This document shows positions 8,680 to 17,229 of a stretch of DNA of 64,000 bases, piece after piece. The position numbers and the translations under genes are program-made. Source of the DNA: Collinsella sp. (GTDB lineage: Bacteria > Actinomycetota > Coriobacteriia > Coriobacteriales > Coriobacteriaceae); the NCBI GenBank assembly GCA_018376905.1, contig JAHAAK010000004.1, positions 25,618 to 89,617 on the forward strand, written 5' to 3'. The notes beneath the pieces were generated by a model. That model was given only the letters and a program-made list of their open reading frames with translations, had not been told where the DNA came from and searched no databases. Within the stretch, counting starts at the first letter, position 1, and each line of letters opens with the position of its first letter.

Positions 8680-9552
8680 ATGGCAGCCTATCCTATAAGC
8701 GTGCTTGGCTTTGGAGACAACGTTGTCGATAAGTACGAGCACATCAAGACCATGTATCCCGGCGGCAATGCAGTTAACTTCGCCGTCTTCGCCAAGAAGC
8801 TCGGCGTCGATCGCAGCGCCTACATGGGAATCTTCGGATCAGATGAGGAGGCCGAGCACGTTATAGCATCGCTCGAGGACGAGGGCGTCGAGCTTCTTCG
8901 CTGCCAGCAGGTCCTGGGCGTCAACGGCGCCGCTCGCGTGACCGTTGACGAGACCGGGGACCGTATCTTCCTGGGCTCCAATGAAGGCGGCATACGTGGC
9001 GACATGCGCTACGTGATAGACCGCTTCGCCGCCGAGTACGTCAGCGGCTTCGATTTGGTGCACAGCGGCAACTACTGCTTCACCGAGCGCGAGCTCCCCA
9101 AGATCAAGGCTGCCGGCGTGCCTATCAGCTTCGACTTCTCCGATGACTCCACCGACGAGCACTTCGGGCAGATTGCGCCATTTGTGACGTACGCCTTTAT
9201 GTCCATGGGCGACGCTTCCCTGGAGGATATCAAGGCGAAGCTCGAGTGGGTGAAGGCCCTTGGCCCTCAAATCGTATGCGCATCGCGCGGGAGCAAGGGC
9301 TCCGTCGCCTATGACGGCGAAAACTTCTACGAGCAGGGCATCAAGCCCGTGGCGCCCGAGGAGCTCAAAGACGCTATGGCGGCCGGCGATTCACTGCTGA
9401 CGGCGTTTTTGGTCACCTATCTTTCCAAGAAGAAGGCCGGCGAGTGCGGCGAGGCCGCGATTCGCGAGAGCTTGGACTTCGCTGCCGGTTTTGCGGCGGA
9501 GACCTGCAAGATCGAGGGCAGTTGGGGCCACCCGCTGGTCTACGAGAACTAG
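8680..9552 (+). CDS. frlD: FrlD-like fructosamine 6-kinase (PfkB family)
   Basis: Protein of 290 residues. ATG 8680 is preferred to ATG 8668 because TGGAG at 8669-8673 gives proper spacing. PfkB/ribokinase motifs are present: GFGDNVVD at the N-terminus, PGGNAVNFAVFAKKLG (substrate loop), ISFDFSDDS, and AAGDSLLTAF with the catalytic Asp. The family consensus there is GAGDS, so one Gly is Ala. The GDN and GGNAVN motifs are typical of FrlD, which phosphorylates fructoselysine at O6 before FrlB cleavage. It is the last intact gene of the operon. Confidence 0.85.
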   Translation: MAAYPISVLGFGDNVVDKYEHIKTMYPGGNAVNFAVFAKKLGVDRSAYMGIFGSDEEAEHVIASLEDEGVELLRCQQVLGVNGAARVTVDETGDRIFLGSNEGGIRGDMRYVIDRFAAEYVSGFDLVHSGNYCFTERELPKIKAAGVPISFDFSDDSTDEHFGQIAPFVTYAFMSMGDASLEDIKAKLEWVKALGPQIVCASRGSKGSVAYDGENFYEQGIKPVAPEELKDAMAAGDSLLTAFLVTYLSKKKAGECGEAAIRESLDFAAGFAAETCKIEGSWGHPLVYEN

Positions 9553-9607
9553 TTTTTTGTCGTGGCGGGGTGTCTTGGGGCCGCCCCGCATTGCGTTAGG
9601 AGTCAAG

Positions 9608-9856
9608 ATGTCCGTTCGTGCCTGCGCGGCAGGATTTTGCTGCGCCGATGTCTACCAGAATCTGGATCCCCTGGGTTGCATCCAAGGGGGCCTCTCAGGA
9701 GCGCTTCGAGGGGTGCTTCTTGAGTATATGAAGGCAAAAGGGATATGCAATCTTCATATACGGCCTTCTTTTAGAGGGCGTTGTCCTTACTCTTTCATCT
9801 CCTTGCCTATGGACATTTTGTCCATAGGCAAGAGTCCATGGTCGAGATCATGGTGA
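9608..9856 (+). pseudogene. N-terminal remnant of a second PfkB-type sugar kinase
   Basis: ATG 9608 has a good ribosome site (AGGAG at 9599-9603). The first 20 residues, with AGFCCADVYQNLD, look like the first strand of an FrlD-type PfkB kinase. The homology stops at about residue 20, and the remaining 60 residues are unlike any kinase. No ATP-site motif follows. It is read as a truncated duplicate kinase at the end of the operon; a genuine 82-residue peptide is less likely. Confidence 0.4.
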
Positions 9857-9965
9857 AGTTCTGCGGCCAGTAATTACTGCATTACATATTCTGTTGTCAC
9901 CTGGGAGGCTCGCTTTTGCGGGCCTCTTTGCGTTGCTAAGGGGCCATGGTCTGTCGATAAATAAA

Positions 9966-9995
9966 GCGCCCGCTTGCGGGGGAGCAAGCGGGCGC
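9966..9995 (-). terminator. Terminator of the kinase/cell-wall operon
   Basis: GCGCCCGCTTGC (9966-9977) pairs perfectly with GCAAGCGGGCGC (9984-9995). Read on the minus strand the 12-bp stem is followed by TTTATTTAT, a convincing intrinsic terminator about 50 bases beyond the PASTA kinase stop. A weaker GC hairpin with a short T-run around 9905-9926 may serve the plus-strand genes. Confidence 0.8.
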
Positions 9996-10047
9996 CGTTG
10001 AGCGAATATGTTTGCGGCCCTAGCCGCTGCGGGTGATGGGTCCTCGA

Positions 10048-11991
10048 CTAGTTAGTCGTGCCGGAATCGTCGCCCGAATCGGAGCCAGAAAGCGAAACCG
10101 TCAACGTGATCGTGCTGTCGGTGGACTGCTTGCCAGTGGGGGAGACGCCCGTCACGGTGGCGTTTTCGTTGCCACTCACGGGGTTGCCGTTCTGATCGCA
10201 GAATGCGATGTTGTAGAATCCGGCGTTGTTGAGCGCGGTGACGGCGGCGGAGATGCTCTTGCCGTACAGGTTGCCCGGAACGCTGGCCTTGCCGGACTTC
10301 TTGGCGATGACGACGGTGATCGTGGCGCCGGGCTTCTGCTTGCCGCTGGGGTTCCAGCTAATGACGGTGCCCTCGGTGACGGAATCGTTCTCCTGGTAGC
10401 TCACGTTGACGCCAAAACCGGCCATGTCGAGAGCGTTGCGTGCCTGGGCCTCGGTCATGTCGGTCAGATCGGGGACGGAGGTGGTGTCAGGACCGCTGGA
10501 GACCTTATACGAGATGGTCGTGCCCTTCTCGACTTCCTTGCCGGCATCAGTGCCCTGCTCAAAGACCTGGCCTTCGTCGGCCTCGTTGGCCTCCTCGGTT
10601 GCGTTGCCCTTCAGGCCCACGCTTGCCAGCGCGGCCTCGGCCTGGTCCTTGGTTAGGCCGACGAGCTGGGGAACCTCAACCTTCTCAGAGGGCTTGGGGC
10701 CCTTGGAGATTACCAGGTTCACCTTGGAGCCCTTGGGCTTCTTAGTGTTGCCGTTGGGGGTCTGCTCGGCAACTTTGCCCTCGTCGACATCGTCGTTATA
10801 GCTCTGGTCGACAGTTCCGACCTCGAGGCCGGCTTCCTTGATCAGCTCGACGGCAGTCTGCTGGTCCTTGTTAAGCACATCGGGCACCGTAACCTGCTCG
10901 CCCCCAAAGAGCCCGGTGGCGAAGGCCACCACAACGCCAACCACGGCGATTGCGGCGACTACGGCGGCGATAATCTTGTTCTTGTTGGACTTGGGCTGAT
11001 CGACCTCGTAGGAACCGGTGGAACCCGAGACGGCGCTGCGGGGGTTGGTCTGTCCGCTTACGCCCGATACGGGGCGAACCATAGCGCGCGTGGAGTCAGA
11101 CAGCTCACGGGTCTTGGTAGCGCCCAGCTCACCGGGGGCGCCGATGATGCGCGTGGGCTCCGAGACGTTGACGGCACGGCCCGACAGGTAGCTGTTGAGC
11201 ACCTGACGCAGCTCGTCGGCGGTCTGGAAGCGGTTTGCCGGGTCCTTCTCCATGCACTTGAGGATGATGCGCTCAAGGTCGGCGTCGACACCGGAGTTGA
11301 TCTGGCTCGGCGGAATAGGCAACTCGTTGACCTGCTTGAGTGCGACCGAGATGGCGTCGTCGCCGTCAAAGGGTACGCGGCCGGTGGCGCACTCGTACAT
11401 GACGACACCCAGCGAGTAGATATCCGAGGTGGGGCCGAGGTCCTGGCCGCGGGTCTGTTCGGGGCTTACATAGTGGGCGGTGCCCAGCACGTTGTTATCC
11501 TGCGTGAGGTGGCTGTTCTTGGCGCGTGCGATGCCAAAATCCATGACCTTGATATTGCCGTCGGGCAGCACCATGATGTTTTGCGGCTTAATGTCGCGGT
11601 GGATAATCTCGTGCTTGTGTGCGACCGAAAGCGCGGAGCTGATCTGCGAGCCGATCTGCGCGACCTTCTTGGGATCGAGGGCGCCGTGGCTCTTGATGCC
11701 GCTCTTAAGGTCGGTACCGCGCAGGTACTCCATGACGATGTAATAGGTGTCGCCATCCTTGCCCCAGTCGTAGACGCCCACGATATAGGGGGAGGACAGG
11801 CCGGCCGCTGCCTGGGCCTCCTGCTTAAAGCGGGCGGCGAAGGTGGCGTCGCCGGCATACTGCGGCAGCATGATCTTGACGGCAACCGTGCGGTCGAGGA
11901 CCTGATCCTGTGCACGGAAGACGGTCGCCATACCGCCCGTTCCCACCTTATCCTTGAGGAGGTATCTTCCCCCGAGGACCCTCTGTTCCAT
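10048..11991 (-). CDS. pknB: PASTA-domain Ser/Thr protein kinase (PknB/StkP type)
   Basis: Protein of 647 residues. ATG 11991 is chosen over ATG 12006 because AGGAG lies between them at correct spacing. The kinase domain (about 8-270) has the glycine loop, VAVKIMLP, HRDIKPQN and DFGIA followed by GTAHYVSPEQ. A single transmembrane helix is near 340-365. Four extracellular PASTA repeats follow, opening with TVPDVLN, EVPQLVG, SVPDLTD and SVPGNLY. PASTA kinases sense muropeptides or lipid II and phosphorylate division, FHA and metabolic proteins. It is the last gene of the minus-strand operon, 132 bases after the FtsW-PBP gene, and ends at a strong terminator. Confidence 0.95.
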   Translation of the reverse strand: MEQRVLGGRYLLKDKVGTGGMATVFRAQDQVLDRTVAVKIMLPQYAGDATFAARFKQEAQAAAGLSSPYIVGVYDWGKDGDTYYIVMEYLRGTDLKSGIKSHGALDPKKVAQIGSQISSALSVAHKHEIIHRDIKPQNIMVLPDGNIKVMDFGIARAKNSHLTQDNNVLGTAHYVSPEQTRGQDLGPTSDIYSLGVVMYECATGRVPFDGDDAISVALKQVNELPIPPSQINSGVDADLERIILKCMEKDPANRFQTADELRQVLNSYLSGRAVNVSEPTRIIGAPGELGATKTRELSDSTRAMVRPVSGVSGQTNPRSAVSGSTGSYEVDQPKSNKNKIIAAVVAAIAVVGVVVAFATGLFGGEQVTVPDVLNKDQQTAVELIKEAGLEVGTVDQSYNDDVDEGKVAEQTPNGNTKKPKGSKVNLVISKGPKPSEKVEVPQLVGLTKDQAEAALASVGLKGNATEEANEADEGQVFEQGTDAGKEVEKGTTISYKVSSGPDTTSVPDLTDMTEAQARNALDMAGFGVNVSYQENDSVTEGTVISWNPSGKQKPGATITVVIAKKSGKASVPGNLYGKSISAAVTALNNAGFYNIAFCDQNGNPVSGNENATVTGVSPTGKQSTDSTITLTVSLSGSDSGDDSGTTN

Positions 11992-12123
11992 TCCTGCTCC
12001 TAACATAACTATTCGCTCAACGATGTGTGTAGTACCAAATGTATGGCCGCTGGGGCCGTGTGGCGCGTTGTCGCTAGCTCATCGGCCGCGGCGCGTCCCA
12101 AGTATCCGCTTTGATCACGGGCA

Positions 12124-14994
12124 TCACGCTCCCTGTGCGGCGAGCGCCGCGGTCAGGACGATGCCGGCGATCTTGGCCGCCTCGACGTCGTGTTTGTCGT
12201 AATCCTCCAGGGCCACCGAGATGGCAACCGTGGGTGAATCGTAAGGTGCAAAGCCAACAAACATAGAGTTGACGTTGGTGCCGCCGGTCTCGGCCGAACC
12301 GGTCTTGCCGGCAACCTTGACGCCCGGAATCTGGGCATCGGTGCCGGTACCGGACTGGACGACGGCGAGCATGGCCTGCTTGACCTGGTCGGCCGTGGCA
12401 GAGCTGACAGCCTGGCCCAGCGAGCGGGACTGCGTGGTCTTAACCACGGTTCCGTCCGGGGCGAGTATCTGGGACACAAAGAACGGGTCCATGACCACGC
12501 CGCTGTTGGCGATAGCCGCAGCGATCACGCAATTCTGCATAACGGTGGTCTGCGGGCCAGGCGTGTGGTCCATGCCGACGGGCTGTCCGGCGCCTGCCCA
12601 AGCGGTCTCCCATTCGGTCATAAGCGACGGGTCGGCCATGATGGAAGCCGCGGTGGTCAGATCCTGGCCGAGCTTTTGACCGTAGCCAAAGGCGTTGGCA
12701 AACTGGACGAGCGAGCTGGCGCCGACCTCGTTTGCCACCTGGCCAAAGACGACGTTGGACGACACGGCGAAGGCCTGCTGCAGGCTGATGGTGCCGTAGC
12801 TCTCGTTGGCATCGTTGGTGACCGGCGCGTTGCCAATATCCATGGAGCCGGGCGCCTGGTACGTGCTGGTAAGGCTGGCGGTGCCGGTCTCGAGCGCCGC
12901 GGAGAGTGTGACGACCTTAAAGGTCGAGCCCGGGGTGTAGAGCGCGTCCATGGCGCGGTCGTACATGGAGCCGTCCTCGCCGCCGCCCGACTGGAGCAGC
13001 GCATCGATGTTGGTGTTGTCGTAGGTGGGCGAGCTCGCGCACGCAAGGACCGCACCGGTGCGCGGATCCATGACCACCACAGCGCCCTTAAAGCCCTTGA
13101 GCGCCTGCTCGGCAGCCGTCTGGATGCGCGAGTCGATGGTGAGCTTGGCGGTATTGCCCGGCTGGGTCTGCCCCGCGAGCGACGCGATGGCGTTGTTCCA
13201 GCTGGAGTAATCCTTGGAGCCGGTGAGCGTATCGTTCATGACGCTCTCGATGCCGGCGGTGCCGTATTGCTGGCTCACGTAGCCCACCACGTGCGCGGCC
13301 ATGTTGCCGTTGGGGTAGGAACGGGCGTAGGTGCCGTCCTCCTGCTGCAACGACTCGGCTAGCGTCACGCCGTCGGACGTGATGATGGAGCCACGCTGGA
13401 TATACTTGGAGCGGGCGATGGTGTGGTTGTTGGTCGGCATGTCCTGATAGTCCTTCGCCTTGATGACCTGGACATAGGTGAGGTTGCCGATAAGGATGGC
13501 GAACAGCGCCGTGAAAGCAAACACGGCACGAGTCAGACGGTTGGCAAGTGCCACGCGGCCGAGCACGCCGGACTCTGGCGTGTCGAGCAGGCGACGACGC
13601 ATGCGAGAGCCCGCGGAGTGGTTGCCGTGGCTGTAGGAAGGTGCGCTGGCAAAACGCGTACCGGTCGGGGCGACGGCGGATGCGACCTGGTCATCGGTGA
13701 TGGCGGCCATGGTGCCGGTGCCGGTGAGCTCGGCTTCGCGTCCGGTTGCCTCGTCGCCGGCGCGCAGCAGTAGCGCGACGATGATAAAGCTCGCCAGCAG
13801 CGAGGAGCCGCCCTGGCTCATAAAGGGCAGGGTGACGCCAGTCAGCGGGATCAGGCGGGTTACGCCGCCAACGATTAAGAATGCCTGGAAGCTGATGGCC
13901 GCCGTAAGGCCGGTCGCGCTAAAGGCGGCAAGGTCGGACTTGGCGCGGGCGGCCGTGGTGAGGCCACGCACGGCAAAAAGCATAAACAGGATGAGCACGG
14001 CGCCGCCGCCCAAAAGGCCCATTTCCTCGCCGATGGCCGAGAAGATAAAGTCGGACTCGACGACGGGGATGTTGTTTGCCATGCCGTTGCCGATGCCGAC
14101 GCCAACCAGGCCACCGTCAGCCAGCGAGTAAAGTGACTGTACGATCTGGTAGCCCTGGCCCTGGGCGTCCTTAAACGGATCGACCCAGACCTGAAAGCGC
14201 ACCTGCACGTGCGACAGGAACTTGTAGGCGCCCACGGCTCCAACGGCCAGCAGCGCAAGGCCGATGATGACGTACGAAAAACGTCCCGTGGCAACATAGA
14301 GCATCAGCAAAAAGATGGTGTAGAACAGGACGGCCGAGCCCAGGTCGCGTTCGAAGACGACGATGAGCAGGCACACGCCCCACACGGCAAACAGCGGCAG
14401 CAGCAGGCGGAAGCGCGGAATCTTGAGGCCCAGGATCTTGCGGTTGGAGATGGAGAGCAGCTCGCGGTTCTCGGCCAGATAGCCTGCCAGGAACAAGACG
14501 ATGAAGACCTTGGCGAACTCGCCAGGCTGGATGGTGAAGCCCGCGATGCGAATCCACAGCTTGGAGCCCGAGATCGTGGTGCCGATAAAGATCGGCAGCA
14601 TCAGCAGGATGATGCCGATAATGCCAAAGGTGTACTTGTAGCGCATGACCACGTCGAGGTTCTTAACCAGTGCGAGCGTTCCCACCATGAGCGCCACCGA
14701 GACAAACAAGATGATGAGCTGCGAGATGGCGAGGTCGGGGGCCAGGCGCGTCACGAATGTGATGCCGATGCCCGAGAGCACAAAGACGATGGGCAGGATG
14801 GCGGGGTCGGCGCCGGGCGCCAGGATGCGCACGGCGATATGCGCCGCGGCGAAGGCGGCGAACAGGCCGATCGGCACGGCGAGCGTCTCAAAGGAAACCG
14901 TGGCACCCGCGGTGAGCACGTACATCGCATAGAGCAGGATGACGGGGAACGCCGAGGCGATGAGCAAGAGCAGTTCGGTGTTGCGGCGACTCAT
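12124..14994 (-). CDS. Single-chain FtsW/RodA glycosyltransferase - class B penicillin-binding protein fusion
   Basis: Protein of 956 residues. ATG 14994 follows GGGAG; a frame open upstream to 15120 is Pro/Arg-rich, overlaps the previous gene and is rejected. Residues about 1-450 form a ten-helix SEDS (FtsW/RodA/SpoVE) domain with KLWIRIAGFTIQPGEFAK and LPFMSQGGSS. A cytoplasmic linker leads to one helix near 520-540, then a PBP transpeptidase with active-site STFK (about 690), SSN (about 747) and KTGSAE (about 897). SEDS polymerases and class B PBPs normally come from two adjacent genes (rodA and pbpA in actinobacteria). Here one frame covers both with no internal stop. It builds septal or lateral peptidoglycan and sits between the PP2C and PknB genes. 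Confidence 0.9.
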   Translation of the reverse strand: MSRRNTELLLLIASAFPVILLYAMYVLTAGATVSFETLAVPIGLFAAFAAAHIAVRILAPGADPAILPIVFVLSGIGITFVTRLAPDLAISQLIILFVSVALMVGTLALVKNLDVVMRYKYTFGIIGIILLMLPIFIGTTISGSKLWIRIAGFTIQPGEFAKVFIVLFLAGYLAENRELLSISNRKILGLKIPRFRLLLPLFAVWGVCLLIVVFERDLGSAVLFYTIFLLMLYVATGRFSYVIIGLALLAVGAVGAYKFLSHVQVRFQVWVDPFKDAQGQGYQIVQSLYSLADGGLVGVGIGNGMANNIPVVESDFIFSAIGEEMGLLGGGAVLILFMLFAVRGLTTAARAKSDLAAFSATGLTAAISFQAFLIVGGVTRLIPLTGVTLPFMSQGGSSLLASFIIVALLLRAGDEATGREAELTGTGTMAAITDDQVASAVAPTGTRFASAPSYSHGNHSAGSRMRRRLLDTPESGVLGRVALANRLTRAVFAFTALFAILIGNLTYVQVIKAKDYQDMPTNNHTIARSKYIQRGSIITSDGVTLAESLQQEDGTYARSYPNGNMAAHVVGYVSQQYGTAGIESVMNDTLTGSKDYSSWNNAIASLAGQTQPGNTAKLTIDSRIQTAAEQALKGFKGAVVVMDPRTGAVLACASSPTYDNTNIDALLQSGGGEDGSMYDRAMDALYTPGSTFKVVTLSAALETGTASLTSTYQAPGSMDIGNAPVTNDANESYGTISLQQAFAVSSNVVFGQVANEVGASSLVQFANAFGYGQKLGQDLTTAASIMADPSLMTEWETAWAGAGQPVGMDHTPGPQTTVMQNCVIAAAIANSGVVMDPFFVSQILAPDGTVVKTTQSRSLGQAVSSATADQVKQAMLAVVQSGTGTDAQIPGVKVAGKTGSAETGGTNVNSMFVGFAPYDSPTVAISVALEDYDKHDVEAAKIAGIVLTAALAAQGA

Positions 14995-15010
14995 AAGCGG
15001 CACTCCCTTT

Positions 15011-16810
15011 CTAATTCTTATCGGAGGCTTCGGCCTCGGCTGACTGTTCGGCGGTTTTCTCGGAATCTGACTCGGATGTGGATTCCTGATCGGTGTTGTC
15101 GCGAATCGTTTGCGCGTCAATCACCTGACGGGTCTGCTCCTCGTCAATCTGATGGCGGTACTTGGAAATGGTGTCCTGCGCATCGTCGACGCTCGTTTGT
15201 GGAATGCCTGCCTTCAGGCGGTTTTGCGTGTCTTCGGGCAGGTCGGACAGCTTGATGCTGGTTTCGCTCTCGAGCCAGTGGAGCTCGACCCCGAGCGTCT
15301 TGCCGGGTAGGCCGCGCCAGACGGCGACATTGCCGTGGTAGGTTCCCAAGTAATAGGAGCCGGTGACGCCCGTGTATGCCCAGATGCCTGCTACCAGCAC
15401 AAAGACAAGGGCCAAGATGGAGGCGATGGTGACATTGCGGCGTCGGACGCGTTTTGCCTCGCGCATGACGCCGTCGTCGACCAGATCGACGACCACCACG
15501 GTCACGTTGTCGTGGCCGCCGGCGGCGAGCGCCGCGTCCACCAAGTTGTCGACACAGATCTGTGCGCTCGAAGACTGTGTGGCGATGTTCTCGATATCGC
15601 TATCGGGAATCATGCTCGAAAGGCCGTCGGAGCACAGGATCAGACGGTCGCCTTCCTCGATATGCAGAGTGAAGTGGTCGGCATACATGGCGGGGTCCGA
15701 GCCCAGCGCACGGGTGATGACCGAACGGTTGGGGTGGACGCGAGCCTCGTCTGCCGTGATCTCGCCAGCGTCCACGAGCTCCTCCACGTAGGAGTGGTCG
15801 CGGGTCACGCGGATGAGCGTGCCCTCGTGGAGCAGATAGGCGCGAGAGTCGCCCACGTGGGCGATGGCGAGCGTGTCGTTTTCGATGTAGGCGCAGGTGG
15901 CTGTGCAGCCCATGCCGGGCTTGCCCAGGCCGTTCAGGGCCGCCTCGATTACGGCGGCGTTGGCTGCCTCGACGGCTGCGGCCAGGCGTGCTGCGTCGGC
16001 GGACTGTGGGGCCGTCTTGGCAATAGTCTCGACGGCGATGGAAGAGGCTACCTCGCCGGCAGCGTGACCACCCATGCCGTCGCATACGCAAAAGAGCGGC
16101 GACTGCACCAGGTAGGAATCCTCATTGTGCGGGCGCACGCAGCCAACGTCGGAGCGGGCGCCCCACATGAGTTGCGTGGTGGTGCCGGCATCATAGGTCG
16201 AGTCGGTCTCGATGCGCTCCTCGGTCAGGGGTTCAAAGCTCATGGTCGAGCCGGGGTCTTTGAGCTTGGCCTCAACGGCGGCAACGTCGATTTCGGCGGT
16301 GTCACCGGGAGAGACGGTGTCGGTCACGGCGTTTGATTCGGAATCGCCGGTGTCCGGGGAGTCGGGCTCCTCGGAAACGCGGGCGGTCGACTCGTCATCT
16401 TGCGGGCTGACGTCTATAGGCTCGGGCGCCGGCGTAGACGCGGGCGCAACCTTGGATGCCGGGGCTATGGGAAACGCCGGCGCGGCGGGCTCGGGTGCCG
16501 CAAACACCGCAGCGCTCTCGTTGATTGCCGCGGCGACGGGCTCTGCAAAGTGAGCCGGCGCCGGGGTTGCTTCGGGTGCTGTGGGCTGTTCCGCAGCATG
16601 TGCGCCGATGGGCGCCGCTGCGGCATCCTCTTCGTCCTCGTTATCGGCGAGATCCGAAATATCATGCGTTACATGCGAAAGAGGCAGGGAGAACACGGTG
16701 TCCTCGGGTTCCACGGGTGCGGAGCCCGCTGGAGCGGCGTGGGCCGGCGCAGCTGTGGCGGCGGCCGGTGCCTCGGTCATAGTTGCGGACTTGTTCTCCT
16801 CGTCGATCAT
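15011..16810 (-). CDS. PP2C-family Ser/Thr phosphatase with Ala/Pro-rich N-terminus and one membrane helix
   Basis: Protein of 599 residues whose ATG overlaps the FHA gene stop as ATGA, indicating translational coupling. Residues 1-210 are an acidic, Ala/Pro-rich, probably disordered extension, unusually long for this family. The PP2C domain (about 214-450) has the metal-binding blocks RPHNED, CDGMGGHAAGE, HVGDSRAYL and LCSDGL, then GGHDNVTVVVVD. A transmembrane helix lies near 459-482, and the Glu/Ser-rich C-terminus would be outside. PstP/Stp phosphatases reverse phosphorylation by the PknB-type kinases of the same operon and tune cell-wall synthesis. Confidence 0.92.
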   Translation of the reverse strand: MIDEENKSATMTEAPAAATAAPAHAAPAGSAPVEPEDTVFSLPLSHVTHDISDLADNEDEEDAAAAPIGAHAAEQPTAPEATPAPAHFAEPVAAAINESAAVFAAPEPAAPAFPIAPASKVAPASTPAPEPIDVSPQDDESTARVSEEPDSPDTGDSESNAVTDTVSPGDTAEIDVAAVEAKLKDPGSTMSFEPLTEERIETDSTYDAGTTTQLMWGARSDVGCVRPHNEDSYLVQSPLFCVCDGMGGHAAGEVASSIAVETIAKTAPQSADAARLAAAVEAANAAVIEAALNGLGKPGMGCTATCAYIENDTLAIAHVGDSRAYLLHEGTLIRVTRDHSYVEELVDAGEITADEARVHPNRSVITRALGSDPAMYADHFTLHIEEGDRLILCSDGLSSMIPDSDIENIATQSSSAQICVDNLVDAALAAGGHDNVTVVVVDLVDDGVMREAKRVRRRNVTIASILALVFVLVAGIWAYTGVTGSYYLGTYHGNVAVWRGLPGKTLGVELHWLESETSIKLSDLPEDTQNRLKAGIPQTSVDDAQDTISKYRHQIDEEQTRQVIDAQTIRDNTDQESTSESDSEKTAEQSAEAEASDKN

Positions 16811-17223
16811 CGACGGTTCACCTTCATGACCACGTCGCCAATCTGGACTTCGTCGCCTTCGCGCAGCGTCGCGGGCTCCACCAGCTGGCGGCCGTTGACG
16901 AGCGTGCCGTTAAGCGAGTTGAGGTCTTCGATGATGAGCGCCGGGCCCTGCAGCGAAAAGCGCGCATGCGAGGCCGAGACGAACGGTTCGTTGATGCAGA
17001 TGTCCGAAGATGGCGAGCGACCGACGATGACGGGGCCGAGCATGTCTACGTGGATGCCGCGGATACCGCGCGGACCCTTGTCCACATCGATCGTCCAAAT
17101 GGCCGAGTCGCGGCGCTGTCCGCGCACAAGTCCCACGCCGGTCTTCATGACGGCGAACAGGAAGATATAGAGCAGGGCGACCAGGACGATGCGGCCTGCA
17201 AAAAGGACGATATCGATGTTCAT
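16807..17223 (-). CDS. fhaB: FHA-domain membrane protein (FhaB/FipA-like)
   Basis: Protein of 138 residues with an N-terminal membrane helix (about 4-28) and a C-terminal FHA domain (about 55-135). The domain includes IVGRSPSSD, SASHARFSL and DLNSLNGTLVNGR, the phosphothreonine-binding loops. FhaB-type proteins recruit phosphorylated partners to the division or elongation machinery. It starts six bases after the fhaA stop and overlaps the phosphatase gene by four bases. Confidence 0.9.
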   Translation of the reverse strand: MNIDIVLFAGRIVLVALLYIFLFAVMKTGVGLVRGQRRDSAIWTIDVDKGPRGIRGIHVDMLGPVIVGRSPSSDICINEPFVSASHARFSLQGPALIIEDLNSLNGTLVNGRQLVEPATLREGDEVQIGDVVMKVNRR

Positions 17224-17229
17224 AAGCGA

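Noticed and set aside
14995..15120. N-terminal extension of the FtsW-PBP fusion protein
   Set aside because: It overlaps the phosphatase gene and is Pro/Arg-rich nonsense; ATG 14994 has a proper ribosome site and starts a membrane helix as expected.
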